From assembly GCA_017472085.1 (NCBI GenBank), contig JAFUQZ010000025.1:1-38318 (forward strand): 38,318 nucleotides of DNA. Reading direction: 5' to 3'. The stretch comes from Akkermansia sp. Lineage in GTDB: Bacteria; Verrucomicrobiota; Verrucomicrobiia; Verrucomicrobiales; Akkermansiaceae. A program made the translations under genes and the position numbers. How positions within the stretch are numbered: position 1 is the first letter of the stretch; each line of letters begins with the position of its first letter. Shown piece by piece: positions 31,421-38,318 of this stretch. A model generated the notes under the pieces. That model ran no database searches, was not told the origin of the DNA, and worked only from the letters and a program-made list of their open reading frames with translations.

Positions 31421-33685
31421 TTACCTGGTGTGGAAGGTGCGGCTGATGACCTCCAGCTGCTGCTCGCGGGTGAGCTTGATGAAGTTCACCGCATAGCCGG
31501 ACACACGAATGGTGAGCTGCGGATATTTCTCCGGGTGCTCCATGGCATCCATGAGAGTCTCGCGCTCCAGCACATTCACGTTGATGTGGTGACCGGTGGC
31601 GGCAAAGTAGGCATCCAGCAGGGATACAAGCTTGCTCTCGCGCTCTGTCTCTTCCTTGCCCAGTGCACCGGGCACGATGGAGAAGGTGTAAGAGATGCCA
31701 TCCAGCGAATCATCGTAGGAGAGCTTGGCCACGGAGAGCATGGAAGCCACGGAACCATTCTTGTCTCGACCGTGCATGGGGTTGGCACCGGGAGCGAAGG
31801 GTTCGCCGGCGCGGCGACCGTCCGGGGTGTTGCCGGTCTTTTTGCCATACACCACGTTGGAGGTGATGGTGAGGATGGACTGGGTGGGCAGCGAGTTGCG
31901 GTAGGTGTGCAGCTTGCGAATCTTGTTCATGAAGTTGGTCACAAGCGAGCAGGCAATCTCGTCCACGCGCGGATCGTTGTTGCCGTAGCAGGGGAAGTCG
32001 CCCTCCGTCTTGAAGTCCACGATGAGGCCTTCCTCGTTGCGAATGGCCGTCACCTTGCCGTACTTGATGGCGGACAGGGAGTCGGCGGCCACAGAGAGGC
32101 CGGCGATACCGCAGGCCATGGTACGCAGGATTTCCGGGTCGTGCAGAGCCATCTCGATGCGCTCGTAGCAGTATTTGTCATGCATGTAGTGGATGACGTT
32201 GAGCGCGTCGATATAGGTCTTGGCGAGCCAATCCTGCATCTTGTCAAAGAGCTCCATCACCTTGTCATACTCCAGCACATCGCCCTCGTAGCGCGGAGAA
32301 ACGGGAGCAACCTGCTTGAACTTGACCTCGTCCACGCCGCCGTTGAGAGCGTAAAGCAGACACTTCGCCAGGTTGGCGCGGGCGCCGAAGAACTGCATCT
32401 GCTTGCCGATGCGCATGGCGGACACGCAGCAGGCAATGCCATAGTCATCGCCCCAGTGCGGGCGCATCAGGTCATCGTTCTCATACTGCACGGAGGATGT
32501 CTCTATGGACACCTTGGCACAGAACCGCTTGAAGCCTTCCGGCAGCTGCGTGGACCACAGCACCGTCAGGTTCGGCTCCGGGGCAGGCCCCAGATTGTAG
32601 AGCGTCTGGAGCATGCGGAAAGAGCTGCGGGTCACCAGTGTGCGGCCGTCTTCGCCCATACCGCCGATGGATTCCGTCACCCAGGTGGGGTCGCCGGAGA
32701 AGAGGTTGTTGTACTCCGTGGTGCGGATGAAACGCACCATGCGCAGCTTCATGACGAAGTGGTCCATGAGCTCCTGGATTTCGGCTTCCGTGATGGTGCC
32801 CTGCTCCAAATCACGGGTGAAGTAGATATCGAAGAAGGTAGACACACGGCCCAGGGACATGGCGGCACCGTTCTGCTCCTTCACGGCAGCCAGATAGCCG
32901 AGGTAGGTCCACTGCACCGCCTCGCGGGAGTTCATGGCCGGGCGGCGCAGGTCGCAGCCGTAGGACTCACCCATCTGAGCCAGTTCATCCAGCGCGCGAA
33001 TCTGCTCGTTGAGCTCCTCGCGCAGACGAATGACATCATCCGTCAGCACCAGATTCTCACGGGCCTTCAAATCCTTGCGTCGGCTGGCGATGAGCTTGTC
33101 GATACCATACAGAGCCACACGGCGATAGTCGCCGATGATACGACCGCGGCCGTAGGCATCCGGCAGACCGGTCACGATACCGGCGGAACGAGCCGCACGA
33201 ATGGAGGAGGTGTAGGCATCAAACACGCCGTCATTGTGCGTCTTGCGCAGCTTCTTGAAGGCATCCAGCGTTTTCTTGCTCATGGTATAGCCGTAGGCCT
33301 CCAGAGCATGGTGTGCCATACGCACACCGCCGAAGGGCATGAGAGCGCGCTTGAGCGGAGCATCCGTCTGCAGACCGACAATCGTCTCAAGCTCCTTGTC
33401 AATGTAGCCCGGGGCATGGGAAATGATGGAGGACACCACCTCTGTATCGGCATCCAGCACACCGCCGGCTTCAATCTCCTTCTTCAGCAGCTCCTTCACC
33501 GTGTCCCACAGCTTCTCTGTGCGGGAAGTCGGGCCGGCCAGGAAATCATCTCCGCCGGTATAGGGCGTATAGTTCTGCTGAATGAAATCGCGCACGTTGA
33601 TTTCATTCTGCCACGCACCCGCTTTGAACCCCTGCCATCCCTCGGGAGTGCAGGCCTTTACCTGTTCGTCTGTTGTTGTGCTCAT
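31421..33685 (-). CDS. pflB: Formate acetyltransferase (pyruvate formate-lyase)
   Basis: Glycyl radical enzyme that splits pyruvate with CoA into acetyl-CoA and formate in anaerobic metabolism. 754 residues, normal length. The adjacent catalytic cysteines are seen in [14 protein letters not shown] at about 418-419, and the radical glycine in [10 protein letters not shown] near residue 728. The N-terminal [20 protein letters not shown] (within 20 residues) is typical of PflB rather than diol dehydratase relatives. pflA, its activator, follows. Oxygen-labile product fits an anaerobic gut host. Strong promoter upstream, with a leader of about 70 nt. Confidence 0.98.
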   Translation of the reverse strand: MSTTTDEQVKACTPEGWQGFKAGAWQNEINVRDFIQQNYTPYTGGDDFLAGPTSRTEKLWDTVKELLKKEIEAGGVLDADTEVVSSIISHAPGYIDKELETIVGLQTDAPLKRALMPFGGVRMAHHALEAYGYTMSKKTLDAFKKLRKTHNDGVFDAYTSSIRAARSAGIVTGLPDAYGRGRIIGDYRRVALYGIDKLIASRRKDLKARENLVLTDDVIRLREELNEQIRALDELAQMGESYGCDLRRPAMNSREAVQWTYLGYLAAVKEQNGAAMSLGRVSTFFDIYFTRDLEQGTITEAEIQELMDHFVMKLRMVRFIRTTEYNNLFSGDPTWVTESIGGMGEDGRTLVTRSSFRMLQTLYNLGPAPEPNLTVLWSTQLPEGFKRFCAKVSIETSSVQYENDDLMRPHWGDDYGIACCVSAMRIGKQMQFFGARANLAKCLLYALNGGVDEVKFKQVAPVSPRYEGDVLEYDKVMELFDKMQDWLAKTYIDALNVIHYMHDKYCYERIEMALHDPEILRTMACGIAGLSVAADSLSAIKYGKVTAIRNEEGLIVDFKTEGDFPCYGNNDPRVDEIACSLVTNFMNKIRKLHTYRNSLPTQSILTITSNVVYGKKTGNTPDGRRAGEPFAPGANPMHGRDKNGSVASMLSVAKLSYDDSLDGISYTFSIVPGALGKEETERESKLVSLLDAYFAATGHHINVNVLERETLMDAMEHPEKYPQLTIRVSGYAVNFIKLTREQQLEVISRTFHTR

Positions 33686-33760
33686 ATTCGGTTATTTTTT
33701 TGAAATGGAGTAAATCAACCGCGCCAAACCGGCCCGGTTCAGGCTTTCCTGCCGCCCTGC

Positions 33761-33790
33761 ATCATAACAGAAACATAGGTTTTCTGTCAA
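33761..33790 (-). promoter_or_regulatory. pflB promoter
   Basis: Minus strand: perfect TTGACA (33785-33790), 18 bases, TATGAT (33761-33766). The strongest -35 in the window. I see no clear FNR-type dyad (TTGAT-N4-ATCAA). Confidence 0.75.
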
Positions 33791-33842
33791 GTGATTTCAG
33801 AATGATTCTAACCTTTTTTCGTCAGAATTGCCAATTTCGGCA

Positions 33843-33868
33843 CACTCCGCACGCCTTCCGACGGAGTG
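33843..33868 (-). terminator. Weak hairpin after ppa
   Basis: Seven-bp stem (CACTCCG with CGGAGTG) and a 12-nt loop, without a T run, just past the ppa stop codon. Confidence 0.3.
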
Positions 33869-33871
33869 ATA

Positions 33872-34363
33872 TCACTTACTTTCTTCCGCCCTGTAGCGGG
33901 CAATGGATTCATCCAGAATGGTTATTGCCTTTTCCACGCTGAAGAAATCACCCACCTCCGTTTTTTTATTCTGGAGCGTTTTGTAGGTCAGGAAGAAATT
34001 CTGAATTTCCTGGAGGTAGTGCGGCGAGAGATCCTGCACCGTATTGATATGCTCATAGCGGGGGTCTCCGACATTGACGGCAAGGATTTTCACATCCGGC
34101 TCACCACAGTCAATCATATCCATCCCGCCAATGATGCGGCAATCCACATAACAGCCGGGAAACGTCGGGGCAGAGGTGAACACCAGGATATCCAGCGGGT
34201 CACCGTCCAGATATCGAGTCTCCTCCACGAAACCGTACTCAGCCGGGTAGTACACGGAGGAATACAGCACCCGATCCAGCTTGATTTTCCCTGTTTTTTC
34301 ATCCACCTCGTACTTATTCCGGCTTCCCATGGGGATTTCGATGCGTGCTTCGACAACTCTCAT
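33872..34363 (-). CDS. ppa: Inorganic pyrophosphatase, family I
   Basis: Soluble Mg-dependent enzyme that hydrolyses pyrophosphate and so drives biosynthesis. 163 residues, a normal length for the bacterial form. IEIPMGSRNKYEVDEKTG at the start, YPAEYGFVEET, and the metal-binding signature DGDPLDILV (53-61) with its aspartates intact; DVKILAV and the catalytic-site KKTEVGDF stretch follow. Its promoter puts the expected start site on the ATG. Confidence 0.97.
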   Translation of the reverse strand: MRVVEARIEIPMGSRNKYEVDEKTGKIKLDRVLYSSVYYPAEYGFVEETRYLDGDPLDILVFTSAPTFPGCYVDCRIIGGMDMIDCGEPDVKILAVNVGDPRYEHINTVQDLSPHYLQEIQNFFLTYKTLQNKKTEVGDFFSVEKAITILDESIARYRAEESK

Positions 34364-34369
34364 GCTCCC

Positions 34370-34398
34370 ATGCTAGCAGAGCGTCACTTCTCCGTCAA
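34370..34398 (-). promoter_or_regulatory. Promoter placing the start site on the ppa ATG
   Basis: Minus strand: TTGACG (34393-34398), 17 bases, TAGCAT (34370-34375), exactly six bases to ATG 34363. Expected leaderless. Confidence 0.7.
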
Positions 34399-34444
34399 GT
34401 TCATTTTCTCTGTTGTGACACACGCGCGCGCAGATCGCTCCGGC

Positions 34445-35303
34445 TCAATCCCGCGCTACCCGGTTTTCCAGAAGATAGAGGAGGAGGATGGCTGAGGGAA
34501 CAAGTCCCGGGATGGCGTAGTCCGACAGGCACGCCCCCTTTGAACTCATACACATGACACCCATCAACATGGGGAACAGCCAGGCAGCAACCGATATGAA
34601 TACCACTCGCCGCACGAACGATACCCCACCGCGCGGCCCTTGTGCACAGAATGACAGCAGGTACAGCACCAACAGAGAGAGAGGTTCAATTAAAGAGCGC
34701 AAAAAAGACGTTCGTCCCGTGCAGGCAAGGTACATCACTCCCACGGACAGCAAGGCCTGCAGAATGCGACTCAGACGCAAATCCCGCCACAGACGCCATT
34801 CGGTATACCCGCCCCTGCTCAGCCGGATAAGATGCCAAAGCAGAAGCCCCCCAGGCCATCAGCCCTGCCGCCATCCGGAGGCCGGACTCTTCCGGAAACA
34901 ACATCAGACAAAGCAGAACCACCCCTGCTCCCCCTGCAACAACATAGCGCAGGGACGGCACCCGCTTCAGCGCAACGGCCCCCAGTCGCAACAGCAGGTA
35001 AATCAGCGATGAAAGCAGAATCCGGGCAATGAGGAGGCTACCGCCGTGGCGGGCCGGCTCTGCCCGGCACGCCGACTGATGAAGCCACTCAGGCAGAGCG
35101 TCAACATACAACAATCCGGCAACAGGCGCCAGCGATAACAAAACGCAGCTGAACAGGTTACCTCGCCATACTCTCCCCCTTGCAATGAAACGGAGCAGAC
35201 ATGGGCAGTTCGAAAGCACTCCGGCTTCCGGGGATTTCGCAGCGCCACCCAACATGTCCGCTTTCTCTTCCGAGGCCTTATCTTTATCCATCTCTCCATT
35301 CAT
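34445..35303 (-). pseudogene. Frameshifted multi-pass membrane protein, last of four paralogues
   Basis: The first frame starts at ATG 35303 (MNGEMDKDK), overlapping the stop of the gene before by ATGA, and reads through GNLFSCVLLSLAPVAGLLYV and SSLIYLLLRL to WGASALAS. The rest continues in another frame to 34445 (WRLWRDLRLSRILQALLS, LLSFCAQGPRGG, LLLYLLENRVARD). The switch is in a run of six C on the plus strand (34847-34852). One base fewer gives W-G-LLLWHLIRLS, matching WALLLRYLIRLS of the 36926 gene. Without the shift the product is about 285 residues, equal to the C-terminal two thirds of that gene. Pseudogene, slippage or sequencing error cannot be separated here. Confidence 0.8.
34461..34489. 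repeat. 29-bp exact direct repeat, copy 1
   Basis: Identical to 36954-36982. Both copies encode the same C-terminal stretch (LLLYLLENR) of two genes in the membrane protein array, a sign of recent duplication or gene conversion. Confidence 0.9.
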
Positions 35304-36109
35304 CGTGTGCAGTATTGTCTGTGAAAAAACGCCAGCAGGATGGGCACGGGAATGAATACCGGAGCAACGGCCGGAATACAGCTGAGGGGCGTCATCCCCA
35401 GCACCCAGCAGGCGCAGGCAGGCAGACATGCGGCAGCCAGGGCGTACAGAACGCGGCACAGGTGGCGGTGGTGTCCCATCATCCGCGCCAGCAACACCAG
35501 CAGCGCCGTCACAACAAGACTACAGCTCAACGCCTCTGCCAGCGCCACCCCGGCCAACATCCACTTGTCATGACAGTACGGCACAGCATGCAGCGTCATC
35601 CCGACGTGGAGGCTCACATACGGAGCAAGCACCGACAGAACTCTCCCTGCCTCACCCCAAATGCCGGACGTCGCGACGGCCGCGTTCCGATGCAACAGCC
35701 CCATCAGCAGCGGAGACATCGGCAGAACAGACCACACCACTCCCTCCCGAATGGCCAGACTGTACCGCCACAGAAACAGATTCACCATCAGTACAACACC
35801 ACCGAGCAACAGCACTTGCGACAAAACGGGGGAATAGCGGTGCAGCCGCAGCATCGGCTTGACCATCCCTGCCGTCAGAAACACCGCGAGCGCATATAAC
35901 AACACGAAAATAGCGACACCTATCGGTAAGTCCTCTTGCCAATAACCACCAAGATCAAACGCATAAAGCACCACCATCAGCAACAGCAGCCACATCCACG
36001 GAAGCCACGCCAACAGCGTACAATACAGCACATCCCGCCAACCGGGGACGGGAAACACCCGGGGCTTATCTTCAACGGAAGTCGGTATCGGGAGGGGGGC
36101 TTCAGGCAT
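35300..36109 (-). CDS. Multi-pass membrane protein of a four-gene array
   Basis: 269 residues, unknown function, no family recognised. About seven or eight membrane helices, the first two at about 30-50 and 62-82 (WLPWMWLLLLMVVLYAF, VAIFVLLYALAVFL). Short loops with Arg and His, and a Pro-rich acidic start (MPEAPLPIPTSVEDKP). It is the most divergent of the array and lacks the APTAIL...ENR ending of the others. It overlaps the gene before by 8 bases and the next by 4 (ATGA), so translation is probably coupled. Confidence 0.75.
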   Translation of the reverse strand: MPEAPLPIPTSVEDKPRVFPVPGWRDVLYCTLLAWLPWMWLLLLMVVLYAFDLGGYWQEDLPIGVAIFVLLYALAVFLTAGMVKPMLRLHRYSPVLSQVLLLGGVVLMVNLFLWRYSLAIREGVVWSVLPMSPLLMGLLHRNAAVATSGIWGEAGRVLSVLAPYVSLHVGMTLHAVPYCHDKWMLAGVALAEALSCSLVVTALLVLLARMMGHHRHLCRVLYALAAACLPACACWVLGMTPLSCIPAVAPVFIPVPILLAFFHRQYCTR

Positions 36110-36929
36110 GGGGGCGAGGAGGGTTCGATAGAGCTCGATTCTCTGTCACCAGTACAACGAAAAGGATGGCCGTCGGAGCAAAGCCCGGGGCAAAAGCCAG
36201 GAAATCCCCATAATGATACGGGCACATGCACGGAAAGAACATCGGAATCGATGTCAGGAAAGCCGCCGTCGGCACAAACAGGACACGACGAAGCGGCGTT
36301 ATCGGCTTTCGCTCCGGCAACAGGTACATTCCGAGAACACTCAACACGACAGCATGCAGCAGGAAGCAGACGCAGAAGGTGATGAGACCACAGACCAGAA
36401 GAGTCAGGGATTCCAAGCCCCCCAACACCCCGATTCCCATACAAGGAAGAACCGCGGATACGGCACACGAGAAAAGGGAACGCTCTTTCTCAGGAGCAGA
36501 GGAAAGCTTCGGACAGCGCATGCGCAGGAGGCGCTGAACCAGGATTCCGGCAGGCAACAACGCCGCAGCACAGAGGGCAACAGCCCGCACCATCGGCATT
36601 CCTCCATACCACAGAGCCGTCAACAGAAGTGCACCCGCCGAACAGATGAACACGGCAAGCCCCCACCACCGTGCAGCACGAATCAGTCCCCATACCATTG
36701 CCAGAAGCGCAGCCAACACCGCCCATCCTCCCAGGATATACAGTCCGCCGCGCAACAGGTATCCGGGTATTTCATCCGGGTACAGGTGGTGCATACCTGC
36801 CACTACTCCTATATAGGCCATCCCAGTCAGTGGGAATACAGCCCAAACGGCAGACGCCCACAACGCCCGGACTCCGCTCCGCAACGGCGGAGACGGGGTT
36901 ACTCCGGTTGAATGTATCGGGTTCATCAT
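36102..36929 (-). CDS. Multi-pass membrane protein of a four-gene array
   Basis: 275 residues, unknown function. About seven membrane helices. The C-terminal part parallels the gene at 36926: PLRRVLFVPTAAF (PLRRVLFIILAS there), a short CMC motif (FFPCMCPYHY versus FMCMCARGF), and APTAILFVVLVTENR (APTAILLLYLLENR). The Met pair at the start overlaps the previous stop codon (ATGATGA), consistent with coupling. Envelope location is clear; role is not. Confidence 0.75.
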   Translation of the reverse strand: MMNPIHSTGVTPSPPLRSGVRALWASAVWAVFPLTGMAYIGVVAGMHHLYPDEIPGYLLRGGLYILGGWAVLAALLAMVWGLIRAARWWGLAVFICSAGALLLTALWYGGMPMVRAVALCAAALLPAGILVQRLLRMRCPKLSSAPEKERSLFSCAVSAVLPCMGIGVLGGLESLTLLVCGLITFCVCFLLHAVVLSVLGMYLLPERKPITPLRRVLFVPTAAFLTSIPMFFPCMCPYHYGDFLAFAPGFAPTAILFVVLVTENRALSNPPRPHA

Positions 36930-38146
36930 GGATCAGGTTTTCGCTCGGGCGAACGGTTTTCCAGAAGATAGAGGAGGAGGATAGCCGTGGGAGCAAGCCC
37001 CAACGCATAGGAAGACAATATGAACCCTCTCGCACACATGCACATGAAAGAACACGCCAGCAGGTGAGACGCAAGTATGATAAACAGCACCCTCCGTAGC
37101 GGCGAGCTGTACATTCGACACCCTTGCGCACAGAAACTCGACAGGTAAAGACCAAGAAAAATAAAGAGCGAAAAGCACCCTGCATCCCCTGAACAGGCCC
37201 ATACGAGAATCCCCGTCGGAATCAGGCTCTGCAGGATGCAGGCCGGGCGGGAGTCCCGCCACCAATACCAACCATGACAACTTCCCGTACTCAGCCGAAT
37301 GAGATACCGAAGCAGCAGCGCCCACAGCACAACACCCGCCACGATGAGGAGGCCGACTCCTCCCGGCAGCAACAGACAGGTGAGCAACAGCAGCAACCCC
37401 ACTCCCGATGGTAAAACCTCCCGCAGAGACGGGAATCTCTTCACCGCACGGCGAAACAGTTTCAGCAGCAGATAAATCAGAACAGAGAGCACCACACAGG
37501 CAAGAACGGGAGCTCCGCATCGGTAACAGATATCTACCGTGCTCGTGCCGCCACCATGTGCACAGTCTACCAGTGCCACCACATGCAGCATCCCGGCAGC
37601 GGGCGCCAGCGACATCAGAACGCAGATGAACAGGTTGCCGCGCAGTGCGCGAGGAATCTTCCGGTGTGGCTCCTGCGACATGCTCTCGGCAGCGATTTTC
37701 CGACGCCACCGCCGGCGTTCCAGAAAAAGTACCGGAACATGCGCCATGAAAAGCAAGAACGCTGCGGGCCCCCACCACGGGTCACCGGTTTCCCCTGCCC
37801 CCGCTGTCCAATAAATCACAAGGTAAGGAGCACTCAGCAACAACGCGGTACTTAAAACGAAGGAGCACTGCGTTCGGAGCGGGTCCGAATCAGCACACCG
37901 CAGCATACGCCATGCCGTGGCAGCCGTTGTCCCCGCCGCCAACAGGTAAGCCCCGATGATGATGAAAGGAAATTCCGAGAACGCTGCCCATTCTTCCCTC
38001 CCAAGCCAGAAACAGAACACCATAACAGGCAGCGGAGCCGCCGCCATCAGGCCATCCGCCAGCAAGGAACGAAACGGCTGTACCGACTCCGAAGCTTCCG
38101 GCGGCACATGTTCACTTGCTGTTTTCTCTTTCTGCTCCATACACAT
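36926..38146 (-). CDS. Large multi-pass membrane protein heading a four-gene array
   Basis: 406 residues, unknown function. A charged cytoplasmic start (MEQKEKTASEH after a possible two-codon longer start at 38146) is followed by about four helices (to residue 140), a basic loop (RRRWRRKIAAES), then GNLFICVLMSLAPAAGML and about six more helices, ending LAPTAILLLYLLENRSPERK. The C-terminal two thirds are shared with the broken gene at 34445, and the last third with 36102. ATG at 38140 is the alternative start. No transporter or enzyme motif can be named. No strong promoter is seen upstream. Confidence 0.75.
   Translation of the reverse strand: MCMEQKEKTASEHVPPEASESVQPFRSLLADGLMAAAPLPVMVFCFWLGREEWAAFSEFPFIIIGAYLLAAGTTAATAWRMLRCADSDPLRTQCSFVLSTALLLSAPYLVIYWTAGAGETGDPWWGPAAFLLFMAHVPVLFLERRRWRRKIAAESMSQEPHRKIPRALRGNLFICVLMSLAPAAGMLHVVALVDCAHGGGTSTVDICYRCGAPVLACVVLSVLIYLLLKLFRRAVKRFPSLREVLPSGVGLLLLLTCLLLPGGVGLLIVAGVVLWALLLRYLIRLSTGSCHGWYWWRDSRPACILQSLIPTGILVWACSGDAGCFSLFIFLGLYLSSFCAQGCRMYSSPLRRVLFIILASHLLACSFMCMCARGFILSSYALGLAPTAILLLYLLENRSPERKPDP
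36954..36982. repeat. 29-bp exact direct repeat, copy 2
   Basis: Identical to 34461-34489, about 2.5 kb away, at the matching place in the paralogous gene. Confidence 0.9.
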
Positions 38147-38217
38147 GTATTAATCCTGCCGAGTGGCCAATCCGCAGAAAAATGGCGCTGCGTCAGATTT
38201 TATGACGAAGACTAAAA

Positions 38218-38247
38218 CTGACCACCCTGCCCAGAATCCGTTATAAT
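38218..38247 (+). promoter_or_regulatory. Candidate rightward promoter at the window edge
   Basis: CTGACC (38218-38223), 18 bases, perfect TATAAT (38242-38247). No start codon with a long frame follows before the window ends, so any gene lies outside. An imperfect inverted repeat (CTGACCACCCTG near 38218 and CAGGATGGTCAG near 38285) surrounds it. Confidence 0.4.
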
Positions 38248-38318
38248 GAGGTGTGAAAACAATAAACGAGATTCTACCAATCGCAGGATGGTCAGCTTAC
38301 GCCGTTGAGTATACTAAA

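Noticed and set aside
31430..33703. 757-codon open frame on the plus strand
   Set aside because: Antisense of pflB, with His- and Val-rich low-complexity translation and no recognisable motif.
33686..33760. FNR-type site upstream of pflB (TTGAT with a distant TTCAA)
   Set aside because: The half-sites are too far apart for the TTGAT-N4-ATCAA consensus.
38248..38308. Short ORF starting at the ATG overlapping the TATAAT at 38242
   Set aside because: Only about 20 codons, and its start lies in the -10 element, so it would not be transcribed from that promoter.

Overview
The window looks like chromosome from a gut-type member of the Verrucomicrobiota, most likely Akkermansia or a close relative (inference, no database search). 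Three things point there. Two short secreted proteins end in a PEP-CTERM anchor of the form VPEPTTATLSLLAL-x-GLAARRRRK. There is a fermentative pyruvate formate-lyase pair. A fucose mutarotase suits a mucin user. Genes are dense, GC-rich and mostly on the minus strand. I see no rRNA, tRNA, CRISPR array, transposase or prophage.

Layout. (1) 1-2400: two divergent PEP-CTERM genes whose leaders form a perfect 73-bp inverted repeat (1080-1152 and 1449-1521) around a 296-bp AT-rich spacer. (2) 2445-8204: a bacterial PH-like membrane protein, an AlbA/Schlafen-type ATP-binding protein with an internal 15-residue repeat, a sigma factor / single-pass membrane protein / secreted PDZ protein operon, and a secreted protein with a degenerate FKBP fold. 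(3) 8349-11023: thrS-infC without rpmI-rplT behind it. (4) 11122-16124: surface glycan genes (GT25, a small cytidylyltransferase, a cytidylyltransferase-GHMP kinase fusion, GT2) and a YqjD/YqjE-like inner-membrane trio. (5) 16197-20593: a frameshifted PH-like gene, glyS, an RNase Z-like hydrolase and a membrane-anchored YD-repeat protein. (6) 20843-25156: pgk, rlmH, carA and purA. (7) 25217-28835: a PH-like/DUF3592 protein, an ABC-F ATPase and a PhoU-like protein. (8) 28934-30472: a fucU-queD-bioG operon. (9) 30544-34363: pflA, pflB and inorganic pyrophosphatase. (10) 34445-38146: four overlapping, probably translationally coupled genes for related multi-pass membrane proteins; the last is frameshifted.

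Main points for a second look. The carA product has lost all three glutaminase triad residues (Cys to Gly, His to Leu, Glu to Val), which suggests an ammonia-dependent carbamoyl phosphate synthase. At least eight genes have a sigma70-like -35/-10 placed so that transcription would start on or within a few bases of the start codon, so leaderless mRNAs seem common here, and this also decides several start codons. The PEP-CTERM inverted repeat could be an invertible promoter or a conserved leader under strong constraint. The cytidylyltransferase-GHMP kinase fusion and the four-gene membrane array appear unusual. Two genes are broken at homopolymer runs (A8 at 16645-16652, C6 at 34847-34852), which may be real slippage or assembly error.
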